In this document: one piece after another, positions 6,071 through 12,179 of the stretch
Layout of the letters: each line of letters starts with the position of its first letter
Numbering within the stretch: the first letter of the stretch is position 1
Source: Picosynechococcus sp. PCC 7003
Lineage (GTDB): Bacteria; Cyanobacteriota; Cyanobacteriia; Cyanobacteriales; MRBY01
Length of the DNA stretch: 34,738 bases
Assembly: GCF_001693255.1 (NCBI RefSeq)
Contig: NZ_CP016475.1
Location: forward strand, 1 to 34,738
Reading direction: 5' to 3'
The notes under the pieces: model-generated
What the model was told of the DNA's origin: nothing
The model's database searches: none
What the model saw: only the letters and a program-made list of their open reading frames with translations
Position numbers and translations under genes: made by a program

Positions 6071-7246
6071 ATGGGTGAAGAAAGATTTGAGCAGTGGCTA
6101 AAATCCCTCCCACCAGAACCTGGGATGCCATTACTCGACTATCTGAACGATCTACAACAATGCTCAGACACTGCGAACTCTTCGGCGGCATTGGGGGCTT
6201 CTCCCATGCGATCGCCAAATATTATTCCGAAAGCATCAAAACCACAGACTACTGCGACATCGACGAACAGGCGATCGCCGTCTATTCCAACTACTTCCCC
6301 AAAGTCACCATTCACAAAGACATCCGCACCTACTACCCCCAACAAAAAGAATTCGACCTCATCACCTGCGGCTTCCCCTGCACCGGAACTTCCCACGCAG
6401 GCAGCAAAACCGGACTCCATCACCCCGAATCACAGTTATGGCGCGAAGGATTACGCATTATGTGCCAAGTCCGACCCCAATATTTCATCTGGGAGCAACC
6501 TGTGGGCATTGCCACTAGAGGTTTACGAGCAATCCTTGGGGGATGCCGAATGGCTGGCTATCAAACAACGGGTTTTACAATCGCCGCTAGTGAACTCGGC
6601 GCATCCCACCGACGGGAAAGAACGTTTATTATTGCCTACCTTGACCACAGGACAGGGCACGACCCGCAATGCTGGTCAGACGAAGTTAGAACAAAGGCTG
6701 AAGCAATTAGGCGTTATTCCCCCTGGCTATCAATTCAGCCCAGAGGCGATGGCGATGTACATGGGTTTTCCATGGCATCTCTTCAGCTCAATCACTGGAC
6801 AACGCTTCACCCAACTGCCTACCTCGTTCCCAGTGGCCTCAAAGGACGTAACGATGTCAGACGCCTCGCTGGAAAAACTGTCACCCCAGCCCAAGCGGCG
6901 ATCGCTCTCCACTTCGTTGACTGGCACCACCAACAAAAGGCGCGGTAGACCACGGGGCAGTAGTGGAAAAGCCTCTGGTTGTTTAGTCCCCTTCACCGAA
7001 ACTCGCCGAGGCAAAACCTATCCCATCATCCAAGGAGAACGAGTACCCAAAGATATTGCCCTCGATTATCCCCATCACTATCGCTGGTTTTATCAATGGA
7101 GAGAGTGGCAGGAGAAGCAGCAACGATGGTCAACGAGATCAAAACGCATCAAATTTCAGCAAGTTGCAGCAATACATCAATTGATCCAAGCCAATCAAAA
7201 TGTGGTTCGCATCCTGAACTTTATTGAGACAGGCAGGCTTGAATAA
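6071..7246 (+). CDS. Methyltransferase-associated protein that overprints a dcm gene
   Basis: A 391-aa frame with three credible parts. The N-terminus is GEERFEQWLKSLPPE...LLDYLNDLQQ. A Ser/Pro/Thr-rich linker (about 32-115) follows. Then comes TLTTGQGTTRNAGQTKLEQR (about 190-209) plus SPEAMAMYMGFPWHLF (223-238), a pattern I know from C-terminal target-recognition and motif IX regions of cyanobacterial C5 methyltransferases. The tail has KRRGRPRGSS (289-298), CLVPFTETRRGKTYP and a Trp/Arg-rich stretch. CAGGGTG precedes the ATG. The gene at 6160-6948 lies wholly inside it in another frame. It could be a target-recognition partner protein, or the displaced C-terminus of a frameshifted methyltransferase. 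Confidence 0.65.
   Translation: MGEERFEQWLKSLPPEPGMPLLDYLNDLQQCSDTANSSAALGASPMRSPNIIPKASKPQTTATSTNRRSPSIPTTSPKSPFTKTSAPTTPNKKNSTSSPAASPAPELPTQAAKPDSITPNHSYGAKDYALCAKSDPNISSGSNLWALPLEVYEQSLGDAEWLAIKQRVLQSPLVNSAHPTDGKERLLLPTLTTGQGTTRNAGQTKLEQRLKQLGVIPPGYQFSPEAMAMYMGFPWHLFSSITGQRFTQLPTSFPVASKDVTMSDASLEKLSPQPKRRSLSTSLTGTTNKRRGRPRGSSGKASGCLVPFTETRRGKTYPIIQGERVPKDIALDYPHHYRWFYQWREWQEKQQRWSTRSKRIKFQQVAAIHQLIQANQNVVRILNFIETGRLE
6160..6948 (+). CDS. C5-cytosine DNA methyltransferase, nested in another frame
   Basis: A 262-aa Dcm-type enzyme that would transfer a methyl group from SAM to cytosine. Motif I is ELFGGIGGFSHAI at residues 6-18. DYCDIDEQAIAVYSNYFP is motif II, FDLITCGFPCTGTSHAG carries the catalytic Cys of motif IV, YFIWEQP the motif VI Glu, and RRERTFIIAY motif VIII. 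LAGKTVTPAQAAIALHFV near the end is motif X. The usual PCQ is PCT and the usual ENV is EQP. The ATG at 6160, just before motif I, fits the family; a GTG at 6094 is possible. The region between motifs VIII and X is short and poorly conserved, and the overlapping frame places its own methyltransferase-like domain exactly there. No cognate restriction gene is adjacent. Confidence 0.82.
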   Translation: MLRHCELFGGIGGFSHAIAKYYSESIKTTDYCDIDEQAIAVYSNYFPKVTIHKDIRTYYPQQKEFDLITCGFPCTGTSHAGSKTGLHHPESQLWREGLRIMCQVRPQYFIWEQPVGIATRGLRAILGGCRMAGYQTTGFTIAASELGASHRRERTFIIAYLDHRTGHDPQCWSDEVRTKAEAIRRYSPWLSIQPRGDGDVHGFSMASLQLNHWTTLHPTAYLVPSGLKGRNDVRRLAGKTVTPAQAAIALHFVDWHHQQKAR

Positions 7247-7248
7247 TC

Positions 7249-7266
7249 TGGTGTAAGACAAAAATT
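7249..7266 (-). repeat. Cassette-site palindrome, copy B
   Basis: Reverse complement is AATTTTTGTCTTACACCA, the CTTACACC subtype. It lies right after the stop codon of the overprinting gene. Confidence 0.75.
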
Positions 7267-7303
7267 CCCGCCTCAATTTCTAAAATCCGTCCAGTTCTGG
7301 ATG

Positions 7304-7322
7304 TGGTGTAAGACAAAAAATA
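7304..7322 (-). repeat. Cassette-site palindrome, copy C
   Basis: Reverse complement is TATTTTTTGTCTTACACCA. It is paired with copy B at 55 bp and sits directly upstream of the 86-aa gene. Confidence 0.75.
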
Positions 7323-7335
7323 ATCGTGCAGACAG

Positions 7336-7596
7336 ATGAACAACAACGACATTCTTCAATCCTTGATCAACCACGACTCCAAAATCACGCTCTCCTTAAG
7401 TGCCTTTGAGGTATTCGTGCTCGTTGCCTACCTCCAGACAGCACAACACTGGATTCGTGGTGAAAGTGGCCTTATGGTTCAAAATCTTGTGACGAAACTA
7501 ATCAATGCTGTTTCCCAATCAATTCCAGAAGCCGGAAAACTACTTGAGCAAGGGAACCAGCCAGGGGTCAAAATCACCGAAGAGTATTTTGAATAA
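7336..7596 (+). CDS. Small cassette protein, paralogue 1
   Basis: An 86-aa protein that I cannot assign. It is clearly related to the 89-aa product at 10864-11133: both have FVLVAYLQTAQHW or FVLISHLQVAQRY in the middle, a repeated pattern of hydrophobic positions, PEAGKLLEQGNQP or PTARAVLELGNNP, and end with Asp/Glu-rich YFE or YFDQEF. It looks like a compact helical, possibly dimeric protein. It is tightly bracketed by cassette sites (copies B and C before it, copy D four bases after its stop), so it forms a one-gene cassette. The ATG has no strong ribosome site. Confidence 0.75.
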   Translation: MNNNDILQSLINHDSKITLSLSAFEVFVLVAYLQTAQHWIRGESGLMVQNLVTKLINAVSQSIPEAGKLLEQGNQPGVKITEEYFE

Positions 7597-7599
7597 GGA

Positions 7600-7621
7600 T
7601 TTTTGTACTGCATAAAATACC
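7600..7621 (-). repeat. Cassette-site palindrome, copy D
   Basis: The reverse complement begins GGTATTTTATGCAGTACAAA. It closes the one-gene cassette 7336-7596 and is followed at once by a GC-rich hairpin repeat. Confidence 0.75.
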
Positions 7622-7625
7622 GTGC

Positions 7626-7660
7626 AGGCGCGCAGCTTCGCTGTCCCCGGAGGGAACGCC
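7626..7660. repeat. GC-rich hairpin repeat, copy 1
   Basis: Begins AGGCGCGCAGCTTCGCTGTC and continues CCCGGAGGGAACGCC. Nested complementary arms (GGCGC with GCGCC, and CTTCG with CGGAG) form a cruciform. Nearly the same 35 bases occur at 13955-13989, also just downstream of a cassette site, there inside a coding region. Confidence 0.65.
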
Positions 7661-7712
7661 CTTGGCGCAAAATTTCAGGCCATGTTTTTCTGTCCCTTGA
7701 AATCAGTGTTCT

Positions 7713-7732
7713 TTTTTGTGCGCCATAAAATA
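7713..7732 (-). repeat. Cassette-site palindrome, copy E
   Basis: Reverse complement TATTTTATGGCGCACAAAAA, identical to copies A and I. Confidence 0.75.
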
Positions 7733-7816
7733 TCAATGAGGCGATCGCCAAGATTCTCAACTAACTTTCCACCTATATCGAGATGAGTGGAAATGCTAAA
7801 TTCTACTGCTTATGAT

Positions 7817-7944
7817 TTTTCCAGTCGCTATTAGGTTTCTATCCCTGTCCACTGCCATTATCCCTGGGGAGAGTGGAATTATGTGTCCACTGTGTTTCCG
7901 GTTATCCTTAAGTAGAGCTGGAATTTCCAGTGGAAAGTCCACCG
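7817..7944. promoter_or_regulatory. Cluster of TTCCACTGGAA-type half-sites upstream of the HTH gene
   Basis: TTCCAGTC (7819), GTCCACTG (7847-7854), AGTGGAAT (7872-7879), GTCCACTG (7885-7892), and TTCCAGTGGAA followed by GTCCACC (7925-7941) crowd 125 non-coding bases. They are versions of one palindrome and continue into the gene. Operators or iterons for the HTH protein are likely. Confidence 0.5.
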
Positions 7945-7948
7945 GGAA

Positions 7949-8752
7949 ATGCAGCCATATTATGGATCTATAGAAAATAAAAATTTTTTCATGTACGACC
8001 GGCAAGAAGTCCAACGGAAACTGGGTATTGGAAAGTCTCGCTACTACCAGTACCTCAAAGCCACTGGTGTCCAACCGATTAAGCGAGATGGGCGAATTAC
8101 CATCACCCAAGCGGAACTGGACATTTTATTGGCCTATAAAGAATCCTTGAATTCTCCACTGGAATCTTCGTCGGAAACGACTAAGAAGCCGTTGGAATCT
8201 AAAGTGGACACTTCTGACTCAATGCCGGTGGAAAGTCATAATTCCACTGCCATAAATCCAGCAGAATCTCAACTGGAAAGTTTGGGCAATGATGAGGGTA
8301 ATCACCTGGAGAGTCCAACGGAATCTTTGGCTGAGTCTGATGAAAGTCCAATAGAGTCTATTGATGAGCTTACTAACAGTCCAGTCAATGATTCTGATAG
8401 CAGTCCAATGAGTCCAGTGGAAGATACCTCAGATAGTCCACTGAGCCCTGTTTTATATGAAGTAGATGACCTACTTTCTGAGCCTTCTGTAGAGAACTTG
8501 GATCTTTCTGACGAGACTGACTTTGATGCTCTCATTCGCATTGCCCAGGCCAAGAAAGCGAAGCAAATTCTTCAACCGGAATTGGTCATGGCCCACCTTG
8601 TTGAGCAGATGACCGAGGATGATCTACCGGAAGATTTACGCCGCAAGATTGAACAGACCCGGAGGGCGATCCGTGACCCTTTAGCCAATCCCGCCGCGAT
8701 CGCCAGCCAGATCCTTACCAAATATCGCAGCGGGTCAATCCAGAAAACCTAA
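7949..8752 (+). CDS. HTH DNA-binding protein with a Ser/Pro/Glu-rich repeat domain
   Basis: A 267-aa acidic protein. Residues 15-65 (YDRQEVQRKLGIGKSRYYQY, then IKRDGRITITQAELDILLAY) fit a helix-turn-helix of the DNA-binding or excisionase type. Residues 66-175 form a low-complexity region built on ESP-x-ES and SPV/SPL/SPM units. A C-terminal helical part (MAHLVEQMTEDDLPEDLRRK...) follows. The low-complexity repeats are encoded by recurring AGTCCA and TGGAA words that match the upstream palindromes, so selection on DNA sites may shape the protein. ATG 7949 is used; ATG 7991 at the HTH is an alternative. A plasmid replication or copy-control role is possible but unproven. Confidence 0.7.
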   Translation: MQPYYGSIENKNFFMYDRQEVQRKLGIGKSRYYQYLKATGVQPIKRDGRITITQAELDILLAYKESLNSPLESSSETTKKPLESKVDTSDSMPVESHNSTAINPAESQLESLGNDEGNHLESPTESLAESDESPIESIDELTNSPVNDSDSSPMSPVEDTSDSPLSPVLYEVDDLLSEPSVENLDLSDETDFDALIRIAQAKKAKQILQPELVMAHLVEQMTEDDLPEDLRRKIEQTRRAIRDPLANPAAIASQILTKYRSGSIQKT

Positions 8753-8847
8753 GCCAAATCATTTCCATCATTCAGGAAGGTCATCACTGTCTTGTCCTGG
8801 GGGAAGCGGGTTTATTTGAGGGACTACCAGAGGCGATCGCCGCTGCG

Positions 8848-9552
8848 GTGGATATCGAACCCTGGGCGATTGTTGCTTACCAAGGCAGCACTAAAACTTT
8901 TCTCATGGAGCTGGCGAAACAATTTCGCGTGGACACCGTTGAACCCAAGTACAACAAAGACGGGGAGGTGATTGGCGATCGCCAACTGACGGCGGATGAA
9001 ATCAAAGAAAAGTTAGCCCAAGAAATTGAGAAGGGTAGCCTGCTGATTATCCCGGAAGCAAAGCGGTTGCCAGCCTCCATTCGCTATTGGCTGGAAACTC
9101 TCATGCGTATGGGTAAGGTGATTGTTGTGGCGATCGCCGTCGCGGTGATTAAGCGGGATATTTACCTGCAAATGCTGGAGGTGGAATTAGAACGCCCCTC
9201 CATTGATGCCATTCGAGGCGTCATTCTGGAGGAAGCTGAAAAAAATGACTTATCTCTCACTGACCACCAGATTGCCAAGCTGTTAACCGTTGCTGGCCGT
9301 AATCCTCTCCTAGCGAGAAAGGCAGTCAGGAATGAGAAGCTGGGCTTGAATCCAGAGCCGGAGCACAGTTTATATCTCGATATTAGTCCAATCATCATCT
9401 CGGCTTTAATGGCCTTTTCCATCGTCCGCTTTATTGGTTTGGGCACTGGCGATCGCGGTTTGTATGTCATTGGTGGCATTGCCCTGGTGTTGGGCGTGAT
9501 GCTGCGGCAGATTGGCAAAATCCGAGGAACGAGGCGGAAATATGGTCAATAA
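8848..9552 (+). CDS. Membrane-anchored ATPase-like plasmid protein, start unresolved
   Basis: A 234-aa product from GTG 8848. It contains AYQGSTKTFLMELAKQF (about 9-25), GSLLIIPEAKRLPASIRYWL (about 68-87, Walker B-like) and a winged-helix-like stretch. Two hydrophobic segments near the C-terminus (IIISALMAFSIVRFIGL and GLYVIGGIALVLGVML) suggest membrane anchoring. The frame stays open and protein-like upstream: from about 8743 it encodes NLSQIISIIQEGHHCLVLGE and AGLFEGLPEAIAA. No ATG, GTG or TTG occurs there after the in-frame stop at 8674, so the true start is non-standard or reached by a -1 shift from the HTH gene, which ends at 8752. I recall similar cyanobacterial plasmid ATPases; the name is unsure. 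Confidence 0.65.
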   Translation: MDIEPWAIVAYQGSTKTFLMELAKQFRVDTVEPKYNKDGEVIGDRQLTADEIKEKLAQEIEKGSLLIIPEAKRLPASIRYWLETLMRMGKVIVVAIAVAVIKRDIYLQMLEVELERPSIDAIRGVILEEAEKNDLSLTDHQIAKLLTVAGRNPLLARKAVRNEKLGLNPEPEHSLYLDISPIIISALMAFSIVRFIGLGTGDRGLYVIGGIALVLGVMLRQIGKIRGTRRKYGQ

Positions 9553-9554
9553 AC

Positions 9555-9600
9555 TTCTCCCCTTGAGGGGAGCTAGAGGGGTGTTCTCCCCTCTGGGGAG
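9555..9600. repeat. CTCCCC hairpin repeat, copy 1 (double)
   Basis: TTCTCCCCTTGAGGGGAG with AGAGGGGTGT, followed by a second hairpin TTCTCCCCTCTGGGGAG. It lies right after the ATPase stop codon. The hairpins could terminate or stabilise the message. Related copies are at 9771-9800 and 11164-11193. Confidence 0.6.
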
Positions 9601-9620
9601 ATGCCAATAGGCAGAGGGGG

Positions 9621-9641
9621 TATTTTTTGTCTTACACCAAA
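9621..9641 (+). repeat. Cassette-site palindrome, copy F
   Basis: TATTTTTTGTCTTACACCAA, CTTACACC subtype. First of four sites in 140 bp. Confidence 0.8.
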
Positions 9642-9658
9642 CAGGATCATCACCTGGG

Positions 9659-9678
9659 TATTTTATGCCTTACAAAAA
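9659..9678 (+). repeat. Cassette-site palindrome, copy G
   Basis: TATTTTATGCCTTACAAAAA is intermediate between the two subtypes, which shows they form one family. It lies 38 bp after copy F, with a CAGG...CCTG hairpin between them. Confidence 0.8.
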
Positions 9679-9701
9679 TGCGATCGCGATCGCCGCTCAG
9701 G

Positions 9702-9722
9702 TATTTTTTGTCTTACACCAAA
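9702..9722 (+). repeat. Cassette-site palindrome, copy H
   Basis: TATTTTTTGTCTTACACCAA, identical to copies F and M. Confidence 0.8.
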
Positions 9723-9739
9723 GACGATCAGCGTCTGCG

Positions 9740-9759
9740 TATTTTATGGCGCACAAAAA
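9740..9759 (+). repeat. Cassette-site palindrome, copy I
   Basis: TATTTTATGGCGCACAAAAA, 38 bp after copy H with an AGACG...CGTCT hairpin between, repeating the F-G arrangement. Confidence 0.8.
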
Positions 9760-9770
9760 AACTGGAAAAA

Positions 9771-9800
9771 TTCTCCCCTGGAGGGGAGTTAGAGGGGTGT
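9771..9800. repeat. CTCCCC hairpin repeat, copy 2
   Basis: TTCTCCCCTGGAGGGGAG followed by TTAGAGGGGTGT. The same 30 bases recur at 11164-11193. In both cases the repeat directly follows a cassette site. Confidence 0.65.
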
Positions 9801-9821
9801 AAAACCCAGGAGGAATGAACC

Positions 9822-10850
9822 ATGATGAGTGTGACCCATGCCATTATTGGCGTTTGTGGCACCACCCTACTGTTGCAAACCGCTGACCCAGTGGTGCTAG
9901 GCTTGGCAATTATCGGCTCACAAATTCCTGACCTCGACAGCTCCCATAGCCTCGTGGGTCAGGTCTTTTTTCCTGTGTCCCATTGGCTTGAAGACCGTTA
10001 CCCCCACCGGACGATTACCCACTGTCTTCTATTCAATGCCGTCCTCAGTGCGATCGCCGGAGCACTTTGGTATTTCCTCGGTATCCCGACCCCCTGGGCG
10101 ATCGCCTTACCCCTGGGTCACTTTCTCGCTATCTTCTCCGATACCTTCACGAAGCAGGGCGTGCAACTGTTCTATCCCTTGCAGGCGTGGTGCGTCTGCG
10201 GCATGAATCCAAAACGACGCATGAAGACCGGAGGTAAAGCAGAATATTGGGTCTTGGGGATCGCTGTACTAATTTTGTTCTTAAATCTGAACCTGTTGGG
10301 CAATGGTGGTTTTCGGGATGTTGCCAGCCGCACGCTAAACCTCAAAGACCATAGCATCAGGGAATACAATGCCAAAGCTGCCACCAATGCAACTTGGCTC
10401 CATGTGGAGGGAGTCTGGGCTAGCGATCGCCGCCCCGTTAATCAAACCTTTTTTATTGTGGCCGAGGATGGTGGGTACATCGTTACTGATGGCCAGGGGG
10501 TTTATAAAGTTGGTGAAACAGGAGATATTTTGCCGACCCTGGTACGCCTAGACATTGGCGATGAGCAAACCGTTGAAACCTTTACCCAGGGCTTTAATGA
10601 TGAACCGTTGGATGAGGTGCTGCGGGAAATTTCCCAGCGTTACCCCAATGGCCTTGTCCTTATTTCTGGCAATGTGGCGATCGACTTCCCTGAAGAGTTA
10701 CCCGGTTCACTCCCCCAACCCCTAACGCCCTACGGAGATCGCATTGCCTTCAACTATGCCGACACCAATCAGGTCATTCCTGTTCTGGAGGGTCAATGGG
10801 CAATCGGCCAGTTGGAGTTTAAGGTGTTTACCCCAGCCCCCACTTTTTAA
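9822..10850 (+). CDS. YdjM/LexA-binding type metal-dependent membrane hydrolase
   Basis: A 342-aa protein of the PF04307-type inner-membrane metal-dependent hydrolases. The family residues are visible: THAIIG near residue 5, GSQIPDLDSSHS (about 32-43), HRTITHCLL (about 61-69) and GHFLAIFSDTFTKQGVQLFYP (about 98-118, His and Asp ligands). Membrane segments lie at about 12-35, 65-105 and 145-160. The C-terminal 180 residues are soluble and unusual for the family. The substrate is unknown; family members are linked to phospholipid or stress functions. AGGAGG 9 bases upstream makes the start secure (ATG 9822 or 9825). It forms a cassette with the next gene between site clusters F-I and J-K. Confidence 0.85.
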   Translation: MMSVTHAIIGVCGTTLLLQTADPVVLGLAIIGSQIPDLDSSHSLVGQVFFPVSHWLEDRYPHRTITHCLLFNAVLSAIAGALWYFLGIPTPWAIALPLGHFLAIFSDTFTKQGVQLFYPLQAWCVCGMNPKRRMKTGGKAEYWVLGIAVLILFLNLNLLGNGGFRDVASRTLNLKDHSIREYNAKAATNATWLHVEGVWASDRRPVNQTFFIVAEDGGYIVTDGQGVYKVGETGDILPTLVRLDIGDEQTVETFTQGFNDEPLDEVLREISQRYPNGLVLISGNVAIDFPEELPGSLPQPLTPYGDRIAFNYADTNQVIPVLEGQWAIGQLEFKVFTPAPTF

Positions 10851-10863
10851 CTTGAGGTGAAAC

Positions 10864-11133
10864 ATGGACGACAAATCATTTCTTGACCAAATTCTCGAAT
10901 GCAAGGAAACCTTCATCCTGGGCCTGAATGCAACTCAGTTTTTTGTGCTTATCTCCCATTTGCAAGTTGCCCAGCGGTACGTTGATGGCGACAGTCGGGC
11001 GATCGCCCAAGAGCTAATCGACTCTTTTATTGGAACACTGTCCAAAGAAATCCCCACAGCAAGAGCAGTGCTTGAGTTGGGCAACAATCCCGCCTTTGAC
11101 GTAGACGCTGATTATTTCGATCAAGAGTTTTAA
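10864..11133 (+). CDS. Small cassette protein, paralogue 2
   Basis: An 89-aa paralogue of the product at 7336-7596 (shared FVLISHLQVAQRY-type centre, PTARAVLELGNNP and an acidic aromatic C-terminus). GAGGTGA upstream is a strong ribosome site. It follows the membrane hydrolase by 13 bp and ends 8 bp before cassette site J. Two paralogues that each abut a cassette site suggest a function tied to cassettes, such as an antitoxin-like or regulatory protein; nothing in the sequence proves that. Confidence 0.75.
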   Translation: MDDKSFLDQILECKETFILGLNATQFFVLISHLQVAQRYVDGDSRAIAQELIDSFIGTLSKEIPTARAVLELGNNPAFDVDADYFDQEF

Positions 11134-11141
11134 CGGCACGG

Positions 11142-11161
11142 TATTTTATGCAGCACAAAAA
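11142..11161 (+). repeat. Cassette-site palindrome, copy J
   Basis: TATTTTATGCAGCACAAAAA, flanked by GG and CC, 8 bp after the paralogue 2 stop. Confidence 0.8.
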
Positions 11162-11163
11162 CC

Positions 11164-11193
11164 TTCTCCCCTGGAGGGGAGTTAGAGGGGTGT
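11164..11193. repeat. CTCCCC hairpin repeat, copy 3
   Basis: Same 30 bases as 9771-9800 (TTCTCCCCTGGAGGGGAG then TTAGAGGGGTGT), two bases after cassette site J. Confidence 0.65.
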
Positions 11194-11234
11194 CCAACCC
11201 TTGATAAGCTTGGTTGAATGGGAAAAATAGATGA

Positions 11235-12179
11235 ATGCCGATGCTGAATTTTGCCTTACAAAAACTCAAACCCAGTGAACCCATCCGCTACTTATTTTCA
11301 GTGATGGTGATTTTTATGAGTTTCGGTGCCTTTCTCCTCCCCCTCGGTTCCATCGCCCAACAGAACGAGCCGGAGGAAACAGAGGTGGAGTCAGTGGTTG
11401 CCAACAGTCCTAGCCGCTATACCTTCAAGGTCAAACTCACTGAACTAGACGACCTCAAGGTGAAGGAAGGAGATGAAGTCAGCATCAATCAAGTGATTGC
11501 CGATCGCCCCCAGGATCGAGATCGCCTTCTGGTAGAGAAGCAAAGATTACAACTGGCGATCGCGCGACTCAATACCTTGGAAATTTCCCGACCCTTACCA
11601 CCGCGCACCGTCCCAGAAGTGGCAGGGTTGCCCCCCGTCAGTTACGAAAGCCACAAAGCAAATATCGCCCAGGCCACCACCAAATTAGAATTGGCAAAAT
11701 TGGCGATCGCCAACCAAAAATCCCTCATTGAAGAAATCTCCCAGCTTAATGAGCCTTTACTTGTCACCCACGAAACTGCCAAGCTCGAAGCCCTAAAAGT
11801 TGACCAACAGACCGCCCAACTTGAACTCAACAAAGCAGTCGCTAACCTCAAGGATGCCCAGGCCCAACGGCAACACCAGGAATATCTTTCTTCCTTGGCG
11901 ATCGCCGAACGGATTGAGCGTGCCAATGCCAACGCCCTTGCCTACCAACGACAATTACAAGAGTTCGAGAACCAACAGCGCAGCCGCGCCTACCAACTCT
12001 CTGACCTCAACACCAAACTCGCCGATGTTGAAAAGCAGCTTTCTGAAGTTTCTACCGTCCGCAGTCCTTATGCTGGCACTATCCGTCGCATCAAGTGGCT
12101 TGACCAGAGTGAAGGCACAATCAACGCCGAAATTACCCTACGACTTGGCGACCCTGACCCAGTGCCAAATCGAGAATGA
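11235..12179 (+). CDS. HlyD-like membrane fusion (periplasmic adaptor) protein
   Basis: A 314-aa protein with one N-terminal membrane or signal segment (YLFSVMVIFMSFGAFLLPLG, about 16-35). A lipoyl half-motif VKEGDEVSINQVIADRP follows at about 74-90, then a long alpha-helical coiled coil (about 95-275), then the second lipoyl half STVRSPYAGTIRRIKWLD. That order is the plan of HlyD/AcrA-type adaptors that bridge an inner-membrane pump and an outer-membrane channel. No ABC or RND pump is in the window. Cassette site K (11247-11264) lies within the first ten codons. The start is ATG 11235 with a weak ribosome site. The end overlaps the next gene by 155 bp. Confidence 0.8.
   Translation: MPMLNFALQKLKPSEPIRYLFSVMVIFMSFGAFLLPLGSIAQQNEPEETEVESVVANSPSRYTFKVKLTELDDLKVKEGDEVSINQVIADRPQDRDRLLVEKQRLQLAIARLNTLEISRPLPPRTVPEVAGLPPVSYESHKANIAQATTKLELAKLAIANQKSLIEEISQLNEPLLVTHETAKLEALKVDQQTAQLELNKAVANLKDAQAQRQHQEYLSSLAIAERIERANANALAYQRQLQEFENQQRSRAYQLSDLNTKLADVEKQLSEVSTVRSPYAGTIRRIKWLDQSEGTINAEITLRLGDPDPVPNRE
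11247..11264 (+). repeat. Cassette-site palindrome, copy K (inside coding sequence)
   Basis: AATTTTGCCTTACAAAAA matches copy G with the left arm shortened. It encodes residues 5-10 of the HlyD-like protein, so the start codon lies on one side of the site and the rest of the gene on the other. Confidence 0.6.

Noticed and set aside
9601-9818. Two 63-codon frames over the cassette-site cluster
   Set aside because: They are translations of the repeated palindromes and hairpins, for example repeated FCLTP and LSYTK words.
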